A DNA stretch of 64,000 nucleotides, taken from contig JAJVDF010000019.1 in NCBI GenBank assembly GCA_022410635.1, forward strand, positions 1,988,307-2,052,306. Direction: 5' to 3'. This DNA comes from Tretioscincus oriximinensis. Lineage: Eukaryota; Chordata; Lepidosauria; Squamata; Gymnophthalmidae. The notes beneath the pieces were generated by a model. The model saw only the letters and a program-made list of their open reading frames with translations, did no database searches and was not told the DNA's origin. Below, one piece after another: positions 23,161 to 35,229 of this stretch (positions within the stretch are counted from its first letter, which is position 1; each line of letters opens with the position of its first letter). Made by a program: the position numbers and the translations under genes.

Positions 23161-23512
23161 AGGCCCGAATAACAAATATCTGGACAAACTTGTTTCAATT
23201 GCAATTCTAACATTAGCAGCAAATATGTGGGCACTCAGACATTATAGCCTTTTAAAAAATATTTGTGATTATTTCTGATATTTTGTGAATTGAAAATGAA
23301 CAAAATACTGAATTCTGGAAGTAGTTAATTCTAATAGTGAGAATTGTATCTATCCAATCATATATTTTATTCCTAAATGTCCATCTCACTTTCTAAAGAA
23401 GCTGAGAGGGGAGAAGAAAGGCCATTTCAACTCCTCTGGCAAGGGACTGACTCCATCTAGTCTCCTCTCGAGTGCCAGAAGTCAGATTCCATCTTACCTG
23501 CTGTGCCTTCTC

Positions 23513-23667
<155 letters not shown>

Positions 23668-23669
23668 GG

Positions 23670-25800
23670 TTTTTAAATATGCTGCATTTTTATAAACAGC
23701 CATAAGACCTCTGTGTATAGGGTGGTATAAAATAATAAATAATAAATAACTTTCTCACAATACCACCACAGATATATGTAGAAAACCCATCTATTTCAAC
23801 CATGCCAGCAATCTGAAGAAAAATTATTTACAAAGTATAAAATCTGTAATCTGAACTGAAATTCTTTGGTTTTTTTTTTTTCATTTTTATTACATGGATG
23901 TCTTTAGTTACTTTTATTGGTGAAACTGTTAATGTTAGTTCTCCATAAGACTTAAATTTTGTTCTAACAGATTCTTGTTATCAGTTAATAATTTATAAAT
24001 TGTACTTGTTATATTTTTCTCTCCATTTATTTTAGCTTTAATATTTTCAAAAATATTTAATTATTCTTTTATTAATGAGTTCATGTCCTTTTGTTCTAGA
24101 CACTAGAAGTTATAGTCTTAACTTTCCATTAGTTTCAATTGATATGAACAATGAAAGGATTTTTTCCCCATCCACAACTTTTGACTTGCTCTATTTACAA
24201 ACTGAGGTAACTTATTTCCAGGCATGTGAAAGATATCACAACTGCATTGATTATAGTACTTCCTCTTCCCTGCTTTAAAGCACAGAGTTTTCATTTTGAA
24301 AAAGTTATTCAAGATATATTTCAGGTGTTTGGAAAATGCGGAGGTTCTCAATGGAAGTTTTCCCACCCCAACGTATCTTATCTACATTGACCTTGCTTTG
24401 TTTTTTCTAAATCTATAAATTCAATAAAACCACTCTTTAATGTAAACAAACATAGCCAGCTTCTGAACAGAGTTTTTTAAACTTGCTGCAATGTTCTCTT
24501 TGATCAGTATGTGAAGTTTAGATTATAGCTGTATTTCATTGAGAAGGATTTCTGAAAACCCTCAGAGTTTTTTTATTGAAGGTGAGCACAGAAAGGATTT
24601 CCTTAGCATCCTTAATGAGCAGATCAAACCACTGCACTAATTCTGAATTAAACTTCCTTTTGCTTGGTGTTTCAAGGGCATAAGACTCAGCAACATCAGA
24701 CATGCATCTTATATGAAGATTTTAAGAAGCAACCATACCAGGGAGAAATTGGCCTCTGCCTGTTGTCTTTTATTAGTTTGCAAGATGGAACAAAAAAAAA
24801 ATCTTATGAGTTGGCACATTCACACTAGAAGTTTTGTACATTGATACTTCTTTATACCAATCTATAAATTTTATATTCAACACTTTAAACAATCCTGCCA
24901 TTGAATTTTAAAATATCATTGTCAGTGACAATATTTTATCCCTTTTCCTCCACACGGCTATCCATTTTAAAGTATCATCATTTGGGGGTTGAGGGAGAGA
25001 GAAGATACAGTAGTTTACCATTTCCATTTATCTGTCTTTGAAAACAGTGTAGGATGTCTATAAAGATTTTCTAAAATAACTCTTCAATTAGACATTTAAA
25101 ATCTGTTAGAGATTTTTGCAATTGATGCACCACCTATGGAATTCAAAGTATTTTCAAGAGCAGCTCCACAAGAAGTTCATTACAATCTGGAATTTATTAG
25201 AACAAGGATAACTGTAGGCTTCTATATTCAAGTTTTCTCTTTTAAGAGATAGCTATGGAACCAGAAATTGTTGAAAGTAGCCAATTGGGCAAAGAAACTC
25301 TACTAAGGAAAGAATGCCTGCTTCCTTCAAAAATATGAGATCCTTTAACACATAACTTGATCCCATTATCAAGCATCTGTGAAGTACTCTATCTATCTCT
25401 CCTAACTGAAGTGACATAGGGAGATAAGAATTGCATGTTTGACAACACCTTATTCCAAAATGTCTGATCACTTCTCCAGTGGCTTCATATAAATGTTAAA
25501 TTACAGCAGTAATAAACCTCTGAGGAACACTACAAGTGAGTTCCTAGAACATTGAGCAAAGATCTGTTACTGCTACTGTCTGGCATAGGCCTTTGAGATA
25601 GGAGTGGAGCCACTCCTATCCTTTCCAGTAGGATACCATGGTCAATGATATCAAAAGGTAATGAAAAGACTAGAATAACCAACATGGTAACATTCACTCT
25701 GTCTTTCTGTGGAGGAAGCAATCAATTAGGCCAACTAAGGCAATTTTAATACGTAACCAGGGCTGAAACCAAACTGAAATGAGACTAAATATATTCTTAT
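23670..25800. other. Unannotated AT-rich stretch
   Basis: No transposon, RNA or coding exon recognised. Confidence 0.45.
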
Positions 25801-25869
25801 CAAAACAATTAAGGGAACACTTTAACATACACTATTATGTTAAAGTGTTCCCTTAATTGTTTTGAGCAG
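25801..25869. mobile_element. Tc1/mariner-type palindromic MITE, copy 1
   Basis: CAAAACAATTAAGGGAACAC, then TTTAACATA, a short loop, and the exact reverse complement ending TTTTGAGCAG. It is nearly identical to the copy at 41011-41084. The left six bases of the terminal CTGCTC have been lost. Confidence 0.8.
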
Positions 25870-26888
25870 TATACAATGTAATCAAATCATAAATTTGGAA
25901 TATTTTAAACTTTGACAAGATGCAACAACTTCCCAAGAGCATCAGTGTCTCCATAGCAGCTGTGCTGCCAGCAGGCACTCAGTTAAGGACTACACCTTGT
26001 TTTCTAAAACTTNAAAAATGAAGGGAGAGGAAAAGCCCTGGGGATGCTTATAATAGAAATATGGAAGCCATGGAATAGCTGCAATGTACTTCAGATTTTT
26101 TTCAGACTTATCAAACTTTATGTGGAGGACTGATAAAACCTAAATGTTTCTTTGACATAGTGATCATCAAAAAGAAAATACCATATTCAGTTTCTTTAAA
26201 TCTCTAAACAGCATCATGCTTAACAAGACTGACAAAAGCAAAAATGAACTTGAAATTAACTTTATGACATCTTAACAATAAAGATAATAAAGACAGAAGC
26301 AAGACATTCTAAGAATTTTCCAATGGATTATGGAGTGATTAAAAAACTACTAATAAGCAGTATGAGTTAAATTGAAAGATGAGTAGAAAGTGTAATAGAC
26401 TACTTTTTAAACTAAAACTATAATAGATATTGGGCTGGTGATACAAAAATTAAACAATTGAATATTGCATAGGTCACATCAATATGTGGAAACTAACTGT
26501 ATCTCAGAATGTGAAGCTGACATTGCAGCTAATATAGAACAAAAACCAGATCGTAAACTTTCTGAGGTCAGCTTTCAAGATGAAAATGGCAGACTGACCT
26601 TTTCTTTTGGCAGTACTAATGAACATCATTTTAATAACACAATATGTGATATTACCTGAAGAAACTACTTTATAAGACTTTAGAATTTTCTAAGTAGCCA
26701 CCATGATGTAAAGAAGTGTCATAAAGCTTAATGACATTTAACTTCCAGGCTAATATACAGATTATGTTTAAGGTAACAGAATTGGTACTTNTAAGCATCC
26801 AACTGAATTTAATAAACTGTGTGCAATTTGAGCTGTAATTGTGGCACAAGGCCAAAACATATATTTTGATCATAATTCCCAAGTTCTC
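25870..26888. other. Unannotated AT-rich stretch
   Basis: A 64-codon plus frame at 26465-26659 has fairly protein-like composition (QKPDRKLSEVSFQDENGRLT) but no ATG, no splice context that I trust and no recognised family. Confidence 0.35.
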
Positions 26889-26892
26889 TTTN

Positions 26893-27315
26893 TAGGGCTG
26901 TGTGCAAACGATGTTTTTCTACCTCGTTCGTAGTGCAATCAGGAAGGTCCCGGCACAAGTGCTAAGTGTTTTTCAGTAGTTGACCCACAATAAATGCCTT
27001 TTTCTGTAGAAAAAAACTATTGCTCAGATATTCAGGCATCCTTCCAGAGAATCCCTGTATTCTCACGACCTTATGCATGTGCACAAACTAGCTGCAAGAT
27101 GATAAAACAATCGAGAACACAGCAGTTGTTTCTATTGGCTGTTGTGAGTAAANAGAATATATCTCTGACTGCACTGTGACGAGATCAATGTGCAATGTTA
27201 CAGAACTGGGCATTGGTCATGGAATATACATGTTTGGTGTGCACAGACACCAAATTGCTGTATTCCAGATTATAGCATTGTAGCGGTTTTTAAGTCATGG
27301 TGTGCACCCAGCCTA
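26893..27315 (+). mobile_element. hAT-like MITE (family B), copy 1
   Basis: Ends are TAGGGCTGTGTGCAAAC and GTGTGCACCCAGCCTA (imperfect inverted termini). The interior has no transposase. It is homologous, in reverse orientation, to 60623-60991: for example GGGCATTGGTCATGGAATAT here and its near complement near 60700-60720. A further fragment lies at 36215-36345. Confidence 0.75.
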
Positions 27316-27477
27316 ACAACTTTTCTGAGTGCTAACTGATCTTCACTGTGTGTTTCCTAAAATTATTATTCCAATTTGTTGGGAAAAGATAAAATCTCTT
27401 AAATATAGATTTATGTTTAGAAAAATGATATGGGGTCAGATTTGAAAGTTACTTTCATAAACATTGATGGGAAGTGA

Positions 27478-27570
27478 GCAAGTTTGGTCTAGTGGTTAGA
27501 GTGCTGGACTTTTATCTGGTAGTCTCTGTATTGAGAGCAGTCTATGTGGAGACACGTGGCTTCTTTAAGA
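27478..27570 (+). mobile_element. tRNA-SINE (SINE-B) head fragment
   Basis: GGTCTAGTGGTTAGAGTGCT followed by GGACTTTTATCTGG matches a tRNA-like box A head of the second SINE family (SINE-B). The box B region is degraded and the L2 tail follows on the opposite strand. Confidence 0.55.
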
Positions 27571-27587
27571 AATGATTAATAATATTT

Positions 27588-27619
27588 ATTTTTATTTATT
27601 TNTTTATTTATTTATTTTT
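27588..27619. repeat. (TTTA)n, the tail of the L2 copy
   Basis: TTTATTTATTTNTTTATTTA repeats form the target-side tail of the minus-strand L2. Confidence 0.85.
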
Positions 27620-28011
27620 AGTACTTTTATCCCGCCCTTCACCNTAAGGTCGCAGGGCGGCTTACAACATTAAAATAGCATGACAATTAAAAACAGTGAC
27701 CCCCAAACCCTCCCCACCCATTCACACNCCCCCTCAGGCGTGAGCCCGGCCGGGAGGTCCACTAANTACCAAATGCCCGGGTGAAGAGGTAGGTCTTCAC
27801 CAGACGACGGAATGTTAACAAAGATGTCGCCTGGCGAGCCTCAAGAGGGAGGCTATTCCATAATTGGGGGGCTACCGCTGAGAAGGCTCTTTTGCGTGCC
27901 CCAGTTGTTCTCCATGAAGAGGGCACCACGAGCCTATTCTCCCCAGCGGACCTGAGGCAGCGGGTTGGCCTGTACAGGAGTAGACGGTCCCTTAGGTACG
28001 CAGGTCCCAAG

Positions 28012-28815
28012 NNNNNNNNNNNNNNNNNNNNNNNNNNNNNNNNNNNNNNNNNNNNNNNNNNNNNNNNNNNNNNNNNNNNNNNNNNNNNNNNNNNNNNNNN
28101 NNNNNNNNNNNNNNNNNNNNNNNNNNNNNNNNNNNNNNNNNNNNNNNNNNNNNNNNNNNNNNNNNNNNNNNNNNNNNNNNNNNNNNNNNNNNNNNNNNNN
28201 NNNNNNNNNNNNNNNNNNNNNNNNNNNNNNNNNNNNNNNNNNNNNNNNNNNNNNNNNNNNNNNNNNNNNNNNNNNNNNNNNNNNNNNNNNNNNNNNNNNN
28301 NNNNNNNNNNNNNNNNNNNNNNNNNNNNNNNNNNNNNNNNNNNNNNNNNNNNNNNNNNNNNNNNNNNNNNNNNNNNNNNNNNNNNNNNNNNNNNNNNNNN
28401 NNNNNNNNNNNNNNNNNNNNNNNNNNNNNNNNNNNNNNNNNNNNNNNNNNNNNNNNNNNNNNNNNNNNNNNNNNNNNNNNNNNNNNNNNNNNNNNNNNNN
28501 NNNNNNNNNNNNNNNNNNNNNNNNNNNNNNNNNNNNNNNNNNNNNNNNNNNNNNNNNNNNNNNNNNNNNNNNNNNNNNNNNNNNNNNNNNNNNNNNNNNN
28601 NNNNNNNNNNNNNNNNNNNNNNNNNNNNNNNNNNNNNNNNNNNNNNNNNNNNNNNNNNNNNNNNNNNNNNNNNNNNNNNNNNNNNNNNNNNNNNNNNNNN
28701 NNNNNNNNNNNNNNNNNNNNNNNNNNNNNNNNNNNNNNNNNNNNNNNNNNNNNNNNNNNNNNNNNNNNNNNNNNNNNNNNNNNNNNNNNNNNNNNNNNNN
28801 NNNNNNNNNNNNNNN
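28012..28815. other. Assembly gap (804 N)
   Basis: An uninterrupted run of N lies inside the L2 element, next to the foreign segment at 28816-29072. Long X-filled frames across it are not real. Confidence 0.99.
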
Positions 28816-29072
28816 TTCTCTATCTGAAAACTCACAGTTCTGCAACTCCAAGAGACTTATATGCTAGACCGGTCAGAGGCTGACGTTAGATCTGCCAGTT
28901 TTTCTCTCATCCTCCGGCTTCTGCGCAGGCCAGCTGTCTCCCTCCTTTCCTCCAGGATTTGGCTCAGCCTATTAACCTCACTACCTGCTTCAGGGTCGGG
29001 AGAGACGCCGTCCTGCAATTCATCACCGTCCTCATCCCCTGAGCCCTGCAACACAGGGCTGTGCACAACACT
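28816..29072 (-). mobile_element. Foreign segment inserted in the L2 RT domain (possibly an LTR end)
   Basis: The L2 protein match stops sharply near 29072. Beyond it the minus strand begins TGTTGTGCACAGCCCTGTGT, which has the 5'-TG typical of an LTR. A minus frame at 28857-29066 is acidic and then basic (GDEDGDELQDG...ERRETAGLRRSRRMREKLAD) and is not part of an RT. The far end is lost in the gap. The identity as an LTR or other transposon is inference. Confidence 0.4.
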
Positions 29073-30719
29073 GAGAGGTCAAGGAGAACCAGTAGGGATG
29101 CATTGCCCCGATCTCTCTCCCCAAGCAGATCATCCATCAGGGCGACCAGAGCCGTTTCAGTACCGAACCCCGGCCTGAAACCAGACTGACACGGGTCAAG
29201 ATAATCGGTTTCATCCAANTATGCCTGCAGCTGGCCCGCCACCACCTTCTCTAGAACCTTGCCCAAAAAGGGGATATTCGCCACCGGGCGATAGTTGTCC
29301 ATTACCTCTGGATCCAGGGAGGCCCACTTCAGGAGGGGACGCACCACAGCCTCTTTCAAAGCAGGCGGAACCTCGCCCTCCCGAAGGGACGCATTGATCA
29401 CCTCCTGGACCCAGAGGCCTAATCCCCCTCTGCTGGACTTGACCAGCCAGGAAGGGCAAGGATCCAGAGGGGAGGAAGTGGGACGGACCCCCGCAAGCAA
29501 CTTGTCCACTTCCTCCACTTGCTCTCCAGCCGTCGTCCTTCTTGCTTCATCGTTCGCAGCTCCCTGGTGTACCAAAGAGCCCAGCGCGCTCTGCAAGAGT
29601 TCTGAGGGCNCTTAGGTGCGATCACATCGATAGCCCTAGCCATCTCCCGATTCCAATGGGAGACCTGGGCCCCAACATGAGCTCCAGCCATGCCAGCCGG
29701 AAAATCCCCCAGAGCTCTCAAGAATCCATCAGATTCCATTAATCTCNGAGGGCGGACCATCCTAATCGGTCCCTCGCCCCTGCAGCGGAGGATTGGGGCC
29801 ATAAGTCCAAACTTCACCAGCGANTGATCCGTCCATGACAGAGGACTTACCACTAGTCCCCCAACTAACGGATGTTCCCCTAATCGCTCTGTTGCAAAGA
29901 CCAAGTCGAGGGCATGTCCTGCTATATGCGTCGGGCCAGTTACGTATTGAGACAGGCCCATGGTTGCCATGTAGGCCATGAACTCCTGGGCCAAGGCGCA
30001 GGAGGCGTCCTCGACATGCATGTTGAAGTCCCCCAGCACGATAGTGCGGATGGCCTCCAGCACCGCCGCCGAGACTGCCTCCGCCAGCCCAGGGAGGGCC
30101 GCCGCCGGGCAGCGGGGCGAACGGTACACCAGCAGCAGTCCCNTCCTGTCTCTGAGGCCCAACGTTAGGAACATACCCTCAATCCCGGTCACAGGTCGAA
30201 AGGGGCGCCTGGTGAGAGGGATGGAATCTCTATGGACTATGGCCACTCCTCCACCCCNGCCTTCCAGCCTGGCCTGATGCTGCACCCGATATCCCGGCGG
30301 ACAGAGCTGAGTGAGGGCAGNACCACCCAATTCCCCCGCCCAGGTCTCTGTCACGCAGGCCAGGTCGGCCCNCTCATCCACNATTAGATCGCGGATGAGA
30401 GAAGTCTTATTAAGGACCGACCTGGCATTTAGGAGCAGCACGACCAGAATGTCAGGNTGGCTGGCATGACTACCATGCCCCTTTGGGAAAAGGGGAGGGC
30501 TAGAAGAAGGGACAGGCATTAGGTGTCTGTCGCTTCTTCTCTGCACACGTTTNNTCCTCCCCCCTCCGCCATATCTCCCTCTACCCGTCACCACAGGAAT
30601 TTGCCCCCTTGCGCCTCCCCCTCCCGCCCCACCCAGGCACATGACAGCCAAATAGGATCTCCCTGAAGTTACAATGGGCCGGCTCACGCCAAAGTTATTT
30701 AGGCTGGAATTGGGATGAT

Positions 30720-31384
30720 TTGAGTTGTTGGAGCTAAAAGGAGGTTGTTTTCTGTTACCTTACAGAAAACTGTATTGTGTTTATAAAACAAAGTTAAATA
30801 TCTGCCTAACTAATAACTTATAACAATGAATCTTCCTATTAATGGAGACATACTGATTAAGGTTGGGGGAGTAAGGGATTGGTTGATCTGGACAGCAGTT
30901 TTAATGTGTGCTATTGGTGTGTAAAGAACAAATAAGTCATTAAAATGTTCAATCAGTCTTCTTACCCAGTCCTGTTATTTTGCATCTGTTAATAGTTTGA
31001 AGTTGAATTCCCCTTGGTGCTACTTTGTTATAATAAAGAGAGTCTGTGTTCAAACTGAGGGTCTTTATTAAGATAACACAGTAAAGGTGGCTCATATATA
31101 TCACTCTGAACCTATTTCTTTCCATGGGAATCGGTGGTAGCCTACATAGAGAACCTGACCCTAATGTCTTATCAGATATCCAGTAGAATATCTTAACAAC
31201 ATCAACTTTACATATAAGAACAAAATACTCAGTGCCTATTGATTAACGATACTTCTATTGGGGCCATACTAAACAAGACCTTGCAAGGTCATATAACACG
31301 CTAAACATAATAACCATTCTCATAATCTATACCATATGTAGGGAGACTAAGCTGCAGTATTGTTACAGCCTCCAAGTTTGATTT
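30720..31384. other. Unannotated stretch
   Basis: No gene or repeat family recognised. Confidence 0.4.
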
Positions 31385-31568
31385 CACAATTCCCCATGAA
31401 GCCAGCTGGATGATCTTGGGCCAACCACAGCTCTTTAGAACTCTCTCAGCCCTGCCTACTTCACAGTGTGTGTTGTGGAAAAAGCAACAAAACTTNTGTG
31501 TGGAGCCTTTGGTTGGCAGCCTTGATTACCTTCTAAGAATAAATAAATAAATAAATAAATAAATAAAA
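31385..31568 (+). mobile_element. tRNA-SINE (SINE-B), 5'-truncated, with (AAAT)n tail
   Basis: GAAGCCAGCTGGATGATCTT, GGGCCAACCACAGCTCT, CTCTCAGCCCTGCCTACTTC and a GTGTGTGTTGTGG block appear in the order of the common lizard tRNA-SINE body. An (AAAT)n run at 31538-31568 follows. Confidence 0.7.
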
Positions 31569-31569
31569 C

Positions 31570-34150
31570 ATGAGTGGTTTGGCCTGCACTGTACCAGCCG
31601 AGGGTCAGGAGGAAATTTACATGTCTCAGCATGCCCTGAGAAGTAATGCCCTAAATAATAAACTTTATTCCAGGTTCATTATACTATTTTTTAGGAAGTA
31701 TATTGGCAGTTTTAACAATGATTATTTTGAACCTTCCACTGGTTGGTTCCTTCATTTGATTTGGCATGAGATTCAGCTCCATTTACTATTTCAGTTGCTA
31801 TTTCTGGCATTTCAACTGCTATGTCAGCCATGCTCCGCTCCCTACCAGAACAGTCAGACACACATGAATAATCCATATTGGGTGAGTTCTATGAACCGTC
31901 ATATTGCTCTTAATTAAAAGCAAAATTAGATAGCATTGTCTATGATGTACAGGTCAAAACATTTGCTAATGCTTTAATATTTTGTTTTGCAGCTCTAATA
32001 AAGTGGTCTTTTACAACATTTGATTTGAGAACATAAATTTTCACAGCCAACAGTGGAGCCTGGGGCTTTCATCACAGAAAGGGACACCTTGTTCTCTTCT
32101 GTTCAGTGAAAAAACTCAGTGTCAGTCAGATGTTCCTGCATTTGAGATGGCAGAACCTGTTAAAGAACAGACTTGAGTTATCAGGAGGAAAAGACAGTGC
32201 ATTTTAGTAAAAATGCAAGTGGGTCTTTTTCCTCCAGCATTTTATTAATTGTAACTTGGCTTTTATTCTGATCTTGTTTGTCAATTATTTTGGTATTGTA
32301 TTGGATAAATTTTACAAACTATCACAAGTTAAATGTTGTCACCTTTATAAGTTATATTAAGAAAAACAAAAAACAAAGTTGACTTTGTGAACCTTCGATC
32401 CTTGTCTTTAGAATCTTGTATTCCAGATACTTTTTGCTTTGAATTATTTTTATTTATTTATAAATGACAAATAAAATAGTCTTTATGGACTTAAAATATA
32501 GAACTAACTAGTTCTGTACTTAAGATGCTGTGCTCTACAATTGAAACATGAAAAAGATAATAAAGAATGCCCCAGCTAATAATTGACAGATAATAGAAAT
32601 TCAAGCCTTCTGAGGTTGTGACTCACACAGACAATTGCAGACATTCATTTGATAATTCTCTCCTGTCCCTGCTTTTGCAGCTCCTTGAAGAAAATCCAAA
32701 GTGAGTTTTATGAAGTCTTGGTAAACCACATGTATATCTCTTGTCAAAATGGCATTTAATTTGATCATAAGCTACAAAGACCTTTTCCACTACGTTTACC
32801 ACAATAATTATTTAATAATTCAAAGCACAAGAATATTTCTTTATCTGTGAAAATAAAAGGCTACTTCATGATCTTTCTATCAAGTAGACTACAGCTTTTC
32901 ATAAGCACAATAAACCAAAAATATTAATTTCCTGTTGACATAATGTATAGTCCCCAATTTTGGACAAATGCTTTCTTCTCAGAACAATATGACGCCTCTG
33001 TTATCGTTCAACAGAACAGAGAAAGAGGATAGCTTTTTCCACACAGGAAGAGAAGTTCACTACAATCAGAATGCCCTTCCATCCTTGATTGAAGAAAAAC
33101 AATTGCTTTTCTTAAGTACACATATAGTAAGTAATTGCCTGTGTGGTTCTGAAGGTCTGAATTTCAGAGGGTAATCTGAAAACAGAAAATGACCCCATAG
33201 GCTACTACTTGTCTTTTAATTTACAATCAATGCTAATATTATCAATCGGGGGGNAAAGAAGAAAAAGAGCCATGTGCCAAGCAATGACACCCAATCACAT
33301 GCACCCTTACACAGCTTTGCCCCACCTATACTAGTACATTTTTTTCACTTTAACTGAAAAACAGTCAATCAGATATTTTTTTCTCTTTATTTATTCCTCG
33401 CTCTATTTTTTAAAAGCAATTCCGGATTTCCTGAGATTGGTGAAAGAGGAGGCACCAGAAATAAATGAGAACATAATTTATATTAGAACATTCCCTTTTT
33501 GGTCTTATTAAATTATATCATAGTCATTTCTAAAGAAATGTTAGGAACTATCATCAAAGTATCATCTTGCCGTGGCTTTCCTAGGGCTACCTCACTTCAT
33601 TATGATTTATGAATCAAGGGAAATTCTGTAACTCATTTCAGACCCTATCATTCATGAAGACATGAGAAGGAATTTATAATTTAGTTTAACTTTTAACTTT
33701 TTGCCAGTACAGCTGCAGCTGTACTTTGTAAAGTAGCCAGTGTTTGCTATTAATGGTCAAAGCATCACAAAATAGTTACAGTATATTAAATATAAGTTTG
33801 AATGTGAATATAAGTTTATTTCACTAGGGGAAAAAGAGACTAGAGCTAATAATACTGTCCTTTGATATTACTGACCTTTTGAACATACCTTGTTTGAAGT
33901 TAAGAATAGAAAAAGAGTACATGTATGCAAAGAGAACAAGGAACTATCAGTATAATTACCATAAACATAAATATATATATTCACTTGTCTTGAGTCCCTC
34001 TGTTCATGTAGCATAGTTGGATGCTGAACTGACATGGAAGATTAATGAATTTTACTGCATTTGACAGTGAGTTCATGGTTGTTGTTGTTNTTTTTGACAA
34101 AGATTACTGTGACCAGGACCCCCAACGACTTCTAGACATATCATGTTGAA
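31570..34150. other. Unannotated AT-rich stretch
   Basis: No recognised repeat or exon. Open frames at 31570-31917 and 32968-33174 look random. Confidence 0.45.
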
Positions 34151-34152
34151 GA

Positions 34153-34290
34153 CAATGAATCATAGAATCATGAAGTTAGAAAGGACCTCCATGGTTATCA
34201 GGTCCACTCAATGCAGGAATCACTAAAGCATCCCAGATAGATGGTTGTCCTGCATTTGTTTGAAGACTTCCACCAAAGGAGAACTCACTC
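34153..34290 (-). mobile_element. CR1 LINE 3'-end fragment
   Basis: The plus text ATCATAGAATCATGAAGTTA, GAAAGGACCTCCATGG, then CAATGCAGGAATCACTAAAG is the reverse complement of the CR1 3' UTR block common in birds and reptiles. No ORF is retained. Confidence 0.75.
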
Positions 34291-34394
34291 CTGACATTGT
34301 CTCGCTGGTCCAAGATAGGTTGTAGTGAGGAATGACTTCCANGAGTGACCGGGGCTCTATATAAGATATTGTGACCATGCTTACTTCCTCTGTG

Positions 34395-34640
34395 TCTGCC
34401 ACACTCCTACTTAATGCCATGGCTGATTTCTCTCCACTTTTGGGTTCTGTTAATTGTTGCAATTCCAGTTGATGCACTTTGTCCAATGTAATTAGTTTTT
34501 CTTGGGTTTGCGTATTGTTATGGGTTTTGCGTGTAAGTTTTGAATTCTGTTAAGTTTAATAAATGTTGTTTGTGATGGCTTGGCTAATCACCTCCTATAG
34601 TGTATGTCTCTTTTGTATTAGTTTCTGGGAGGAGCTTAAA
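34395..34640 (+). mobile_element. LTR-like repeat, second copy of the 22.6 kb family
   Basis: CTGCCACACTCCTACTTAAT, then CACTTTTGGGTTCTGTTAAT, and GTTTAATAAATGTTGTTTGT line up with 22630-22835 in the same order and orientation. The AATAAA before a TGTTGT block would fit an LTR polyadenylation region. Confidence 0.45.
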
Positions 34641-34926
34641 ATTCCCCCTACAGGCTAGTTCTAGTTGGTTTGTTCCTTTTGNTAGCATAATTTAGTGAGT
34701 TCCGCTTTTCGGAGCCTTTTTTTCTTCCTGCAAAGCTAGAGTACAGAGGCCTTGTTTACAGTTTGGTGAAAACTGAGGCTTTCCAAACAGGCATCCTTAG
34801 CGCCAACAAGTATACCAACCAGTCCAAAGTGACATTGGAAGCTTTTGTTCGACTGAAGCTCCACAAAGAAACAAGTTTAAGAAGGACTCAAAGTTTTCCA
34901 GTTTAGAAGTCCAGCATTTTGCACCA

Positions 34927-35227
34927 AGAAGAAGAACTGGGTTCTTATACCCCACTTTTCTTACCTTTCAAAGGGACTCAAAGCAGCTTACAAGGGTATT
35001 TTTGCCCAAAGGCTTACATTCTATCTTCCCTATCAGCCTCTGTTGGTTCCCATGTATCTACTTGCAGTCAATTGCAATTTCCTGCAATTCATGCTTTCAT
35101 ATAGCTGCATTGGCTAGAGCTACAGGCTAGTGGAAGGTGCTCACCCCTCCACACGTCCAACACAGGGCTTCAAAACCCAATCTCCCAGGTGAGAGATGGA
35201 TTCCTTAGCGACTGAGCTATCCATGCC
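34927..35227 (-). mobile_element. tRNA-derived SINE (SINE-A), copy 5
   Basis: A short GAAGAA tail, the L2-like tail (GGTTCTTATACCCCACTTTT), the TTGCAATTTCCTGCAATTC body, and a tRNA-like head ending TTAGCGACTGAGCTATCCAT. Full length. Confidence 0.9.
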
Positions 35228-35229
35228 CT

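Larger units (their letters stand above)
27571..30705 (-). mobile_element. L2-clade LINE, broken, with gap and nested insertion
   Basis: Read on the minus strand, an N-terminal frame (30687 down to 29419) carries an APE-type endonuclease: NARSVLNKTSLIRDL, a TETW motif, YRSPRCP, GDFNMHVEDA, TGPTHIAGHALDLVF and a SWTD-x-SLV motif. The x codon there is CAN (His or Gln), because the third base is an N. A different frame (29596 to 29073) then gives the start of the RT: NYRPVANIPFLGKVLEKVV and DPCQSGFRPGFGTETALVAL. The RT is cut after LLVLLDLS near 29073. 28816-29072 is foreign and 28012-28815 is N. The C-terminal domain (RKRAFSAVAPQLWNSLPLEA) resumes at 28011-27766. A GGCGGGATAAAAGTA-type 3' end and a (TAAA)n tail end the copy at 27571. 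GC is far above the flanks, suggesting youth. The endonuclease-to-RT linker is shortened and frameshifted. Confidence 0.88.

Noticed and set aside
27762..28867. Open frames of about 300-360 codons across 27.8-28.9 kb
   Set aside because: Most of their length is the 804-N gap. Only the flanking L2 C-terminal part is real sequence.
29419..30687. Host gene with an endonuclease/phosphatase domain
   Set aside because: The motif order, the RT that follows and the 3' tail identify it as an L2 LINE.
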